This document shows, piece after piece, positions 1 through 5,107 of a DNA stretch of 6,010 nucleotides. Numbering within the stretch: position 1 is the first letter of the stretch; each line of letters begins with the position of its first letter. The notes under the pieces are model-generated. The model saw nothing but the letters and a program-made list of their open reading frames with translations, searched no databases and was not told the DNA's origin. The stretch is from the NCBI GenBank assembly GCA_030632865.1, contig DAOVTY010000203.1, forward strand, positions 1-6,010, written 5' to 3'. The stretch is from Bacteroidota bacterium. Lineage in GTDB: Bacteria > Bacteroidota > Bacteroidia > Bacteroidales > Prolixibacteraceae. Both the position numbers and the translations under genes were made by a program.

Positions 1-156
1 ACAAAAGTTTCGATGAATGAATATATCGAACTTTCGAAATATTACAGTACCGAAAAAAGTCGGAATTTTATAAATGGGATTTTAGATAAAACTTTAAAAG
101 ATTTAAAATCTTCGGGGAAAATTAAAAAAGTCGGGCGCGGATTAATTGGTGAGTAA
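1..156 (+). CDS. nusB: Transcription antitermination factor NusB, C-terminal fragment
   Basis: The open frame enters from the left edge and ends at TAA 154-156, giving the last 51 residues of a protein. The tail contains NEYIELSKYYSTEKSRNFIN followed by GILDKTLKDLK and a short basic end (KIKKVGRGLIGE). This is the pattern of the C-terminal helices of Bacteroidota NusB, where 'EYI.(L/I)SK.YS..KS..FINGILD' is strongly conserved. NusB is a cytoplasmic all-helical RNA-binding protein. With NusE (ribosomal protein S10) it binds boxA RNA and supports antitermination of rRNA transcription. The start and the N-terminal RNA-binding part lie outside the window. The next gene on the same strand is the DUF1573 lipoprotein gene about 100 bp downstream, then yajC, a gene order common in Bacteroidota. 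The identification rests on recognised motifs in a partial sequence. Confidence 0.88.
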   Translation, partial: TKVSMNEYIELSKYYSTEKSRNFINGILDKTLKDLKSSGKIKKVGRGLIGE

Positions 157-219
157 AAACCCAACCTAACCTTTAGTCAATTGACGGAGAGGGATCAAAA
201 AACAGATTTTAAGATTTGA

Positions 220-227
220 TATATTTG
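220..227 (+). promoter_or_regulatory. Possible -7 promoter element before the DUF1573 gene
   Basis: TATATTTG fits the Bacteroidota sigma-A -7 consensus TAnnTTTG and lies about 30 bp before the ATG at 257. No TTG is seen at the expected 19-21 bp upstream, so this is a half-match in A/T-rich sequence. The gene may equally be transcribed from a promoter upstream of nusB. Confidence 0.3.
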
Positions 228-256
228 AGTTTGAACAAGAGAGAAACTTGCTGTCA

Positions 257-694
257 ATGAATAAATTTTTATTTGTAATTTTTATTTTTACTCTACCCGC
301 TTGTTCTCCACAAAGTAGAAATCAGAAAAAAACGATTACTACTACTTCTGCACAATCTACCGAAATTACAGAAATAACTTTTAACGAAGAAATTCACGAT
401 TTCGGAGAATTGATATCTGGAGAAATTGTAGTTGCCGCTTTTGTTTTTAATAATAAGGGAGAACACAATTTAATTATAAAAGATGTAATATCAGACTGTG
501 GATGCATACAAATTAATTTTGTAAAAGAACCTATTTCGCCGGGTGAAACGGGGTTGATTGAAGTTGAGTTCGATTCGTCGGGTATGTTTGGAAAACAATT
601 TAAATCTATTGAAATTAAGGCAAATTGCAAAGAACCAAAACATTTAGCTATTTTTGCCAAAATTATAAATGAACAATTAGAAATTAAATATTAA
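257..694 (+). CDS. DUF1573-domain lipoprotein
   Basis: This 145-residue predicted lipoprotein is of the DUF1573 family (an Ig-like/ASH-like beta-sandwich fold), which is abundant in Bacteroidota. I chose ATG 257 over the in-frame TTG at 248 because it puts a proper lipoprotein signal at the N-terminus: M-N-K, a hydrophobic run FLFVIFIFTL, then the lipobox LPAC with Cys16 as the lipidated residue. An AGAGAG stretch lies about 12 bp upstream. After a flexible Thr/Ser/Gln-rich linker (about residues 17-35) comes the domain (about 38-136), with the family hallmarks F.E..HDFG (43-50), V(I)SDCGC (77-83) and SPGE.G.I.VEFDS (94-108). The residues after Cys16 (SPQSR) lack the acidic run of known surface-export signals, so a periplasm-facing anchor is more likely. 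The gene sits 11 bp before yajC and is probably co-transcribed with it. The molecular function of the family is not established. Confidence 0.85.
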   Translation: MNKFLFVIFIFTLPACSPQSRNQKKTITTTSAQSTEITEITFNEEIHDFGELISGEIVVAAFVFNNKGEHNLIIKDVISDCGCIQINFVKEPISPGETGLIEVEFDSSGMFGKQFKSIEIKANCKEPKHLAIFAKIINEQLEIKY

Positions 695-705
695 AATTAA
701 AAGTT

Positions 706-1026
706 ATGTTGAGTATTATTTTGATGATGCAACCACAAGGAGAAGAAGGAGCAAATCCTTTAATGAGTTTTCTTCCATTATTATTAATCGTCGTGGTATT
801 TTACTTTTTTATGATCCGCCCACAAATGAAACGCCAAAAAGAGACACGTAAATTTCGTGAGGGTTTGGCAAAAAATGATAAAGTAGTTACAACCGGTGGA
901 ATTTATGGGAAAATTACTGAAATTAAAGAGACAACTATTATTTTGGAAATTGCCAAAGACGTGCAAATTAAAGTTGACAAAAACGGTATTGTTAAAGATA
1001 TGAGCGACGTACAACCACAACGCTAA
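706..1026 (+). CDS. yajC: Preprotein translocase subunit YajC
   Basis: This 106-residue protein has the YajC architecture. A short N-terminal segment rich in Gln/Gly/Glu is followed by one transmembrane helix (about residues 19-37, LMSFLPLLLIVVVFYFFMIRP). The diagnostic F(Y)FFMIRPQ.KRQKE motif comes next (33-46), then a small beta-rich cytoplasmic domain with VTTGGIYGKI (61-70). YajC is a non-essential inner-membrane partner of SecDF and the SecYEG translocon and assists protein export. ATG 706 is used as the start. In-frame ATGs at 724 and 727 would shorten the protein by 6-7 residues without affecting the helix. It lies 11 bp after the DUF1573 gene and is followed 17 bp later by a strong hairpin terminator, so it is the last gene of its transcript. 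Confidence 0.95.
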   Translation: MLSIILMMQPQGEEGANPLMSFLPLLLIVVVFYFFMIRPQMKRQKETRKFREGLAKNDKVVTTGGIYGKITEIKETTIILEIAKDVQIKVDKNGIVKDMSDVQPQR

Positions 1027-1043
1027 ATTATTTTTACAGAAAC

Positions 1044-1084
1044 AAAAAGGGTTGACAAAATTATATTGGTCAACCCTTTTTTTT
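1044..1084. terminator. Bidirectional intrinsic terminator between yajC and ychF
   Basis: A perfect 13-bp inverted repeat, AAAAAGGGTTGAC (1044-1056) with GTCAACCCTTTTT (1069-1081), encloses a 12-nt loop and is followed by a T run to 1084. On the minus strand the A run at 1044-1048 gives a matching U tail, so the hairpin can end both yajC (+) and the convergent ychF (-). Confidence 0.88.
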
Positions 1085-1094
1085 ATTTCTTATT

Positions 1095-1122
1095 ACTTCC
1101 GACTTCGGTCTTCCAACTTCTA
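1095..1122. repeat. Four degenerate 7-bp direct repeats (ACTTCSG-like)
   Basis: Four head-to-tail heptamers can be read: ACTTCCG (1095), ACTTCGG (1102), TCTTCCA (1109) and ACTTCTA (1116). The last unit contains the complement of the ychF TAG stop codon (1120-1122). The block also contains GAC-TTCG-GTC (1101-1110), a minimal UUCG-tetraloop hairpin when transcribed on the plus strand. It lies in the spacer between the shared terminator and the end of ychF. Confidence 0.5.
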
Positions 1123-2220
1123 CACGTTAAACCTAAAGTGCATAATATCACCATCTTTAACTACATATTCTTTTCCCTCAACGGCAATTTTACCTGCATC
1201 TCTACAAGCACTTTCAGAACCTAAATTTATATAATCGTTGTATTTAATTACTTCGGCACGAATAAATCCACGTTCAAAATCTGTATGAATTATTCCAGCT
1301 GCTTGTGGTGCTTTTGTCCCTTCAGTATAAGTCCATGCACGACTTTCGTCGGCTCCCGAAGTAAAGTAAGTTTTAAGATTTAAAAGATTATAAGCCGACT
1401 TAATTAGCTTATTTACGCCCGGTTCATCAAGTCCCAGCTCCTCTAAAAACATTTGCTTTTCGTCGTACTCTTCAAGCTCTGCAATATCCGATTCGGTTGC
1501 TGCTGCAATAACCAACAATTCGGCATCTTCGTCTTTTATTGCCTCTTTTACTTGGTCAACAAAGTCGTTCCCATTTTTCGCCGATGCTTCATCAACATTA
1601 CAAACATACATTACCGGTTTATTAGTCAGCAAAAAAAGTTCACTGGCTATTTTTGCTTCCTCATCGTAAAGTTTAAGCGTGCGTGCCGATTTACCCGACT
1701 CTAAAATTTCTTTATAACGAATTGCCAACTCGAATAATTTTTTTGTTTTCGGATCACCTCCATGCCGCGCCTGTTTCTCTAATTTTTCTATACGCCCCTC
1801 AACAGTTTCTAAATCCTTCAACTGCAATTCAATATCAATAATTTCTTTATCTCGTACCGGATTTATTGAACCATCAACATGGGTAATATTTTCGTTTTCG
1901 AAACAACGAAGCACATGTAAAATGGCATCGGTTTCGCGAATGTTACCAAGAAACTGATTTCCCAGACCTTCGCCTTTGCTAGCACCTTTTACCAATCCGG
2001 CAATATCTGATATTTCGATAGTTGTTGGTACAACTTTTTTCGGATTATCTATTTCGGTAAGTTTTACCAATCTTTCGTCAGGTACAGTAATCACACCAAT
2101 ATTGGGTTCTATAGTACAAAAAGGAAAATTTGCCGACTGTGCTTTTGCACTCGACAAACAGTTAAAAAGTGTTGATTTTCCAACATTTGGCAAACCAACA
2201 ATTCCACATTTTAATGCCAT
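1120..2220 (-). CDS. ychF: Ribosome-binding ATPase YchF (Obg-like ATPase, OLA1 family)
   Basis: The protein is 366 residues, close to the usual family length of about 363-367. The P-loop is GLPNVGKST (residues 9-17), a switch-II-like DIAGLVKGASKGEGLGNQFL follows (72-91), and the nucleotide-specificity motif is NVDE (208-211) instead of NKxD. That change is the family signature linked to ATP rather than GTP preference. A charged coiled-coil insertion spans about residues 130-190. The C-terminal TGS domain runs from about 281 to 366 (LNLKTYFTSGADESRAWT, then F.RGFI.AEVI and VKDGD.MHFRFNV). YchF is a cytoplasmic P-loop NTPase that binds ribosomes and has been linked to stress and translation control. 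The gene is monocistronic here. It is convergent with yajC, sharing its terminator, and divergent from the NrtR-like gene. Translation starts at ATG 2218-2220, giving the canonical MALKCGIVGLPNVGKST N-terminus. Confidence 0.97.
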   Translation of the reverse strand: MALKCGIVGLPNVGKSTLFNCLSSAKAQSANFPFCTIEPNIGVITVPDERLVKLTEIDNPKKVVPTTIEISDIAGLVKGASKGEGLGNQFLGNIRETDAILHVLRCFENENITHVDGSINPVRDKEIIDIELQLKDLETVEGRIEKLEKQARHGGDPKTKKLFELAIRYKEILESGKSARTLKLYDEEAKIASELFLLTNKPVMYVCNVDEASAKNGNDFVDQVKEAIKDEDAELLVIAAATESDIAELEEYDEKQMFLEELGLDEPGVNKLIKSAYNLLNLKTYFTSGADESRAWTYTEGTKAPQAAGIIHTDFERGFIRAEVIKYNDYINLGSESACRDAGKIAVEGKEYVVKDGDIMHFRFNV

Positions 2221-2244
2221 TTTTTATTCTTAATATTTGCTTTG

Positions 2245-2252
2245 CAAAGGTA
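2245..2252 (-). promoter_or_regulatory. Probable -7 promoter element of ychF
   Basis: On the minus strand this reads TACCTTTG, an exact match to the Bacteroidota -7 consensus TAnnTTTG, 24 bp before the ychF ATG. No clear TTG is found at the -33 distance; the nearest is a weak TTTTCG. The element overlaps a 10-bp palindrome CTTTGCAAAG (2240-2249). Confidence 0.5.
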
Positions 2253-2289
2253 AGCTATTAATTATTTACGAAAATATTATTTGGCTAAA

Positions 2290-2317
2290 TGTTAACTCTA
2301 TATAATAATGAGTAACA
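2290..2317. repeat. Imperfect inverted repeat in the ychF/nrtR-like divergent region
   Basis: TGTTAACTC (2290-2298) and GAGTAACA (2310-2317) are inverted copies apart from one extra A in the left arm, separated by an 11-bp A/T-only centre. It lies between the two divergent promoters, about 35 bp upstream of the -33 element of the regulator gene. It could be an operator, possibly for the adjacent NrtR-like regulator, but chance in A/T-rich DNA is not excluded. Confidence 0.35.
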
Positions 2318-2352
2318 CTAATTGTATAAAGCTCTTAAATAGTATCAAAAAA

Positions 2353-2383
2353 TTGTTAAATGAAATTTCAATTTGTAGTTTTG
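2353..2383 (+). promoter_or_regulatory. Bacteroidota-type sigma-A promoter of the NrtR-like gene
   Basis: TTG at 2353-2355 (-33 element) and TAGTTTTG at 2376-2383 (-7 element, consensus TAnnTTTG) are separated by 20 bp, the normal spacing in this phylum. Transcription would begin around 2388-2391, about 10 nt before the ATG at 2400, so the leader is very short. Confidence 0.65.
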
Positions 2384-2399
2384 TTGAAATAATAATTTT

Positions 2400-3146
2400 A
2401 TGATTTTTAAAAACATCTCGGTTGACTGTGTAATTTTCGGATTTAACGATAATAAACTTAACGTATTACTTTGGCAAGCCGATCCCGAATTATTACAAGA
2501 ATTCCTCACAAAAGAAGAGGAATACGAACAAATAAAAATGATAATTGAAGAAAATCCGGCACTGAAATCTGACGATTTCTGGGGATTAATCGGAACCCAT
2601 TTACCTACTAATGAAGATTTAAATGGGTATGCAAAAAAAATTCTTCAAATTACCACAGGGTTAGAAAATGTTTATTTGAAGCAAGTTGAAACTTTTGGAG
2701 ATATTAATCGGGTTCCATTTAGTAGAATTTTAACAGTAGCATATTATGCATTAATTAATCCTGATAACCACGATTTTAAATTGTCACCTTTAGCAAAAGC
2801 CGTTAAATGGTTCGAAATTGATAAACTTCCAAATGTTATATTCGACGTTAAAGAAATAGTAGCAAATGCGTTAAAGAAATTGCGTGAGGAGGTCCAATAT
2901 CATCCAATTGGATTTCACTTACTTCCTGAAAAGTTTACGCTAACTCAGCTTCAAACATTGTATGAAGTTATTTTAGGTAAAAATCTGGATACTCGTAATT
3001 TCAGAAAGAAAATACAGAATATGGAGTTACTGGTTGACACAAACGAAAAACAGACAAATGTTGCACACAGAGCTGCCAAATTATATTCGTTTGATGTTAA
3101 TATTTATAATAAACTAAAAAAAGAAGGTTTAAATTTTAGAATTTGA
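2400..3146 (+). CDS. NrtR-like transcriptional regulator with degenerate Nudix domain
   Basis: This 248-residue protein has two parts. Residues about 5-145 follow the Nudix fold of the NrtR/AraR group: VDCVIFGFNDNKLNVLLWQ (8-26), then WGLIGTHLPTNEDLNGYAKK (61-80), then F.RILTVAYYALI (107-119). Residues about 170-248 form the winged helix-turn-helix typical of these regulators: FHLLPEKFTLTQLQTLYEVI, then DTRNFRKKI (197-205) and a basic C-terminus. The Nudix box (GX5EX7REUXEEXGU) is lost. Where REXXEE should be, the protein reads KKILQIT before TGL (80-88), and the GG before the box is IG, so hydrolase activity is unlikely and the domain probably only senses a ligand. About 25 charged residues (roughly 30-58) extend the region between the first strands and the box. 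Known relatives control NAD synthesis or sugar use, but no such genes adjoin it, so the ligand and targets are unknown. The start is ATG 2400, just after a good promoter. Confidence 0.82.
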   Translation: MIFKNISVDCVIFGFNDNKLNVLLWQADPELLQEFLTKEEEYEQIKMIIEENPALKSDDFWGLIGTHLPTNEDLNGYAKKILQITTGLENVYLKQVETFGDINRVPFSRILTVAYYALINPDNHDFKLSPLAKAVKWFEIDKLPNVIFDVKEIVANALKKLREEVQYHPIGFHLLPEKFTLTQLQTLYEVILGKNLDTRNFRKKIQNMELLVDTNEKQTNVAHRAAKLYSFDVNIYNKLKKEGLNFRI

Positions 3147-3151
3147 ACTCC

Positions 3152-3179
3152 ATTAAACCTTTTTGAGTATCCTTTGTCA
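3152..3179 (+). promoter_or_regulatory. Candidate ECF-sigma promoter of the sigma factor gene (copy 1)
   Basis: ATTAAACCTTTTT (3152-3164), an 11-bp spacer, then GTCA (3176-3179). The AACC to GTC distance is 16 bp, which suits an ECF -35 ('AAC'-type) and -10 ('GTC'-type) pair, and it ends 18 bp before the sigma gene ATG. The same bipartite element with the same spacing recurs before the next gene at 3756-3783. An overlapping, poorly spaced sigma-A-like pair (TTG 3143-3145 with TATCCTTTG 3168-3176) could provide basal expression. Confidence 0.6.
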
Positions 3180-3197
3180 TAATATAAATTTTTATAA

Positions 3198-3746
3198 ATG
3201 GATAATGATGACCGCGGATTAATTGCCGATTTAAAGCAGGAGAATAAAAGAGACCTTGCTTTTAATACGTTGGTGATTAAATATCAGGAGCGGTTATATT
3301 GGCATATCAGAAAAATTGTATTAAGTCACGAAGACGCTGACGATATTCTACAGAATACTTTTATTAAAGTTTGGAAAAACATTGGAAATTTTCGCGAAGA
3401 GTCGAGTCTTTATACTTGGTTGTACCGTATTGCCACAAACGAATCTTTAACTTATATTAATTCTAATAAGAGAAAAAGTTTTGTACAAATGAACGATACC
3501 AGCGAGTTTTTGATGAATAACTTGGTATCTGATCCCTATTTCGAAGGTGATGAAATTCAATTAAAATTACAAGAAGCCATATTACAATTACCAGAAAAAC
3601 AACGGCTGGTTTTTAATATGAAATATTTTGATGCAATGAAATACGATGAAATATCGGAAGTGCTCGGCACTTCGGTTGGAGCGCTAAAAGCTTCTTATCA
3701 TCATGCATCAAAAAAAATAGAAGAGTTTTTTAAAAATATAGATTAA
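3198..3746 (+). CDS. RNA polymerase ECF-family sigma factor (sigma-70 RpoE-like)
   Basis: This 182-residue protein has the two-domain layout of ECF sigma factors. Region 2 covers about residues 22-92: FNTLVIKYQERLYWHIRKIV, then HEDADDILQNTFIKVWKNI (44-62), the core-binding and -10 recognition part, and YTWLYRIATNESL (72-84). After a linker, region 4 covers about 122-176: LQEAILQLPEKQRLVFNMKY (124-143), then the helix-turn-helix YDEISEVLGTSVGALKASYH (149-168) that reads the -35 element. There is no extra C-terminal domain. ATG 3198 is the first start in frame with this fold and sits in A/T-rich sequence. The protein redirects RNA polymerase to a dedicated regulon, normally in response to an envelope or surface signal released by an anti-sigma factor. 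The next two genes on the strand are the likely anti-sigma factor and a periplasmic partner. The repeated promoter element suggests that it activates its own gene. Confidence 0.95.
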   Translation: MDNDDRGLIADLKQENKRDLAFNTLVIKYQERLYWHIRKIVLSHEDADDILQNTFIKVWKNIGNFREESSLYTWLYRIATNESLTYINSNKRKSFVQMNDTSEFLMNNLVSDPYFEGDEIQLKLQEAILQLPEKQRLVFNMKYFDAMKYDEISEVLGTSVGALKASYHHASKKIEEFFKNID

Positions 3747-3755
3747 TAGTTTGAT

Positions 3756-3783
3756 ATTAAACCTTTTTATAAAGATAAAGTCA
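3756..3783 (+). promoter_or_regulatory. Candidate ECF-sigma promoter of the anti-sigma-like gene (copy 2)
   Basis: ATTAAACCTTTTT (3756-3768), an 11-bp spacer, then GTCA (3780-3783). The 13-bp upstream block, the spacing and the GTCA are identical to copy 1 at 3152-3179, while the spacer bases differ. It ends 19 bp before the ATG at 3803, nearly the same distance as copy 1 from its gene. Conservation of only the two boxes and their spacing is what a promoter would show. Confidence 0.6.
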
Positions 3784-3802
3784 AACTGAAAATGGTGAAA
3801 AA

Positions 3803-4252
3803 ATGGATGAATTAAAAAAAAATACACCTAGGTTGTCGAAACTTAAAAAGGAGAATCCTTTTGGTACTCCTGATAAGTATTTCGATGATTTTTCTGCCCG
3901 GCTTAAAATAAAGTTGGAGGCAGAAAAGAAGATTATTCCCATTAAACAGAATCTAATAATTAGATTTTTAAAACCTGCAATTGGAATTGCAGCAAGTTTT
4001 GCAATAATATTTTTGCTTGCTAATTTGCCTATTAAAAATTTCTTGTCGCAAAAAGTTGCAAACAGTAGTGTTGAAACTGAATTTTCTGAAGCTGATTATT
4101 TAAGGGCAATGGAAGGAATTGACGAAAATTCGGTTTATTCTTTAATTGAAGAAACAGACGAAGGTATTGAGTTTAGCGATGAAGATTTATTAAGTTATGC
4201 AAGTGCAAACACTTCTGAATATGAACTATTTATGGACCTAAATAATAATTAG
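3803..4252 (+). CDS. Single-pass membrane protein, probable anti-sigma factor
   Basis: This 149-residue protein has one clear transmembrane helix at about residues 55-75 (FLKPAIGIAASFAIIFLLANL) and no cleavable signal, so the N-terminus is predicted cytoplasmic. The cytoplasmic part (1-54) is basic and carries LKKENPFGTPDKYFDDFSAR (14-33). A comparable 'NPF.(V/T)P..YF..F' motif is, from memory, frequent in Bacteroidota proteins encoded beside ECF sigma genes. The outer part (about 76-149) is very acidic, with about 18 Asp/Glu against one Arg after residue 88. There is no HxxxCxxC zinc anti-sigma motif and no cysteine. Position directly after the ECF sigma gene, size and topology suggest it holds the sigma factor at the membrane. 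That role is inferred from context, not from a family I can name. It has its own candidate ECF promoter and ends 4 bp before the next gene, suggesting coupled translation. Confidence 0.7.
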   Translation: MDELKKNTPRLSKLKKENPFGTPDKYFDDFSARLKIKLEAEKKIIPIKQNLIIRFLKPAIGIAASFAIIFLLANLPIKNFLSQKVANSSVETEFSEADYLRAMEGIDENSVYSLIEETDEGIEFSDEDLLSYASANTSEYELFMDLNNN

Positions 4253-4256
4253 AATT

Positions 4257-4730
4257 ATGAAACGACAAGTAATACTTTATTTATCACTATTATTTATTTT
4301 TTCAAGTAGTGTAGTTAATGCACAACGAGGATCTGGTCATAATCAGGATCGTTGGGAAAAGTACCGTTCTGAAAAAATTGCGTTTCTAACTTCGAATCTG
4401 GAATTAACACCTGCCGAAGCAGAGAAATTTTGGCCAGTTTACAACCAAATGGATACAGAGCGTTGGGATGCTCAGAAATTGCGCCGAGAGATGGAAGATA
4501 AGGTAATTGAGGCTGGCGATGCAATGCCAGATAAAAAGGTTATTGAACTTACACGCGCATTTGCAGAAAGTATGCAAAAAGAGGGAGCCTTGTCTGCAAA
4601 ATATAACGAAGAATTTTTAAAAATACTTCCTCCTAAAAAAGTATTAAAAATATATAAAACGGAAAAGGAGTTTAGAATGTATATTATTAAAAAATACCGC
4701 GACCGCGATAAAAATTCGAAAACGGAATAA
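4257..4730 (+). CDS. Secreted CpxP/Spy-like LTxxQ-family periplasmic protein
   Basis: This 157-residue protein has a Sec signal peptide (K2-R3, hydrophobic core ILYLSLLFIFSS, likely cleavage after VNA at residue 22, mature start QRGSG). The mature protein is predicted helical and highly charged. It contains LELTPAEAEKFWPVYNQMDT (48-67), the Bacteroidota version of the LTxxQ motif seen in CpxP, Spy and related periplasmic sensors or chaperones. A second similar segment, LPPKKVLKIYKTEKEF, lies at 124-139. The last third (122-155) is strongly basic. It has no cysteine and only one histidine in the mature part (His28), so metal binding of the CnrX or ZraP type is not supported. It starts 4 bp after the anti-sigma-like gene and ends 16 bp before a terminator, making it the last gene of the sigma module. 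It may modulate the anti-sigma protein from the periplasm or act as an envelope chaperone under that sigma factor; both roles are inferred. Confidence 0.75.
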   Translation: MKRQVILYLSLLFIFSSSVVNAQRGSGHNQDRWEKYRSEKIAFLTSNLELTPAEAEKFWPVYNQMDTERWDAQKLRREMEDKVIEAGDAMPDKKVIELTRAFAESMQKEGALSAKYNEEFLKILPPKKVLKIYKTEKEFRMYIIKKYRDRDKNSKTE

Positions 4731-4746
4731 TATGAAAGTAATACGT

Positions 4747-4781
4747 AAAAAAAAGGATAGGCAATCACCTATCCTTTTTTT
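4747..4781. terminator. Bidirectional intrinsic terminator after the sigma module
   Basis: A 14-bp perfect stem pairs 4748-4761 (seven A then GGATAGG) with 4768-4781 (CCTATCC then seven T), with a 6-nt loop CAATCA. The flanking A and T runs give a U tail on either strand. It can end the sigma-factor operon on the plus strand and the small membrane protein gene, whose stop lies 18 bp away, on the minus strand. Confidence 0.9.
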
Positions 4782-4798
4782 ATATCTTTTTTGTTGAT

Positions 4799-5107
4799 TT
4801 ATATTGTTTTAAACCACTCTTGAAAATAATTTCCAACAATCGGCACTTCTTTCTTTTCTCCCTGAATTGCGCTGATTAAGCTCAGTACCCAAAAAACTAA
4901 AGTTACAATTCCTCCAAGAGTACTTAACATTGGCATATTTGCAAAATTTGCTAGGATAGTAACTGCAAGGCTAAACAGATAAATACCCAGCAGTTGGCGT
5001 ATATAAAAACTGGCTATTTCATCTTTATCTTTCATATTAACAACTAACGAAATAATCCACCCAATCCAAAAAATGTGTGCTACAATTGCTTTTGTTTTTC
5101 CATCCAT
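4799..5107 (-). CDS. Small Tic20/DUF4870-like membrane protein
   Basis: This 102-residue hydrophobic protein resembles the DUF4870/Tic20-like small membrane proteins frequent in Bacteroidota. Three hydrophobic segments are visible: about 7-24 (AIVAHIFWIGWIISLVVN), 36-55 (QLLGIYLFSLAVTILANFAN) and 61-81 (LSTLGGIVTLVFWVLSLISA). The family-like features SFYIRQ.LG (33-41) and the ending IQGEKKEVPIVGNYFQEWFK (81-100) are present. I chose ATG 5105-5107 over the longer in-frame start at 5215. The shorter form begins MDGKTKAIVAHI, matching the family N-terminus, whereas the extra 36 residues are low-complexity translated spacer. Some annotations call such proteins 'import components' by distant similarity to chloroplast Tic20, but a bacterial function is not established. 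A weak -7-like TACATTTA lies 24 bp upstream on the minus strand, without a convincing -33 element. Confidence 0.75.
   Translation of the reverse strand: MDGKTKAIVAHIFWIGWIISLVVNMKDKDEIASFYIRQLLGIYLFSLAVTILANFANMPMLSTLGGIVTLVFWVLSLISAIQGEKKEVPIVGNYFQEWFKTI

Noticed and set aside
158..178. A possible third ECF-like element (AACC...GTC) after nusB
   Set aside because: The AACC copies lie 14, 9 or 4 bp from GTC instead of 16, there is no T-run after AACC, and the following ATG is almost 80 bp away.
176..185. Perfect 10-bp palindrome GTCAATTGAC in the nusB–DUF1573 spacer
   Set aside because: It is a single short palindrome with no second copy or promoter placement to suggest an operator, and is compatible with chance.
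394..660. Antisense ORF inside the DUF1573 gene, and similar long ORFs opposite yajC, ychF, the LTxxQ gene and the hexosaminidase
   Set aside because: Each overlaps a gene with clear family motifs and shows no domain, signal or start-site support of its own.
3792..3815. A seven-codon mini-ORF (MVKKWMN) overlapping the start of the anti-sigma-like gene in another frame
   Set aside because: It is too short and lies in A-rich sequence where a chance ATG is expected. There is no attenuator-like structure to support a leader peptide.
4732..4797. A 21-codon ORF starting at ATG 4732
   Set aside because: It runs straight through the terminator hairpin and encodes low-complexity Lys/Phe-rich sequence, so it is a by-product of the terminator.
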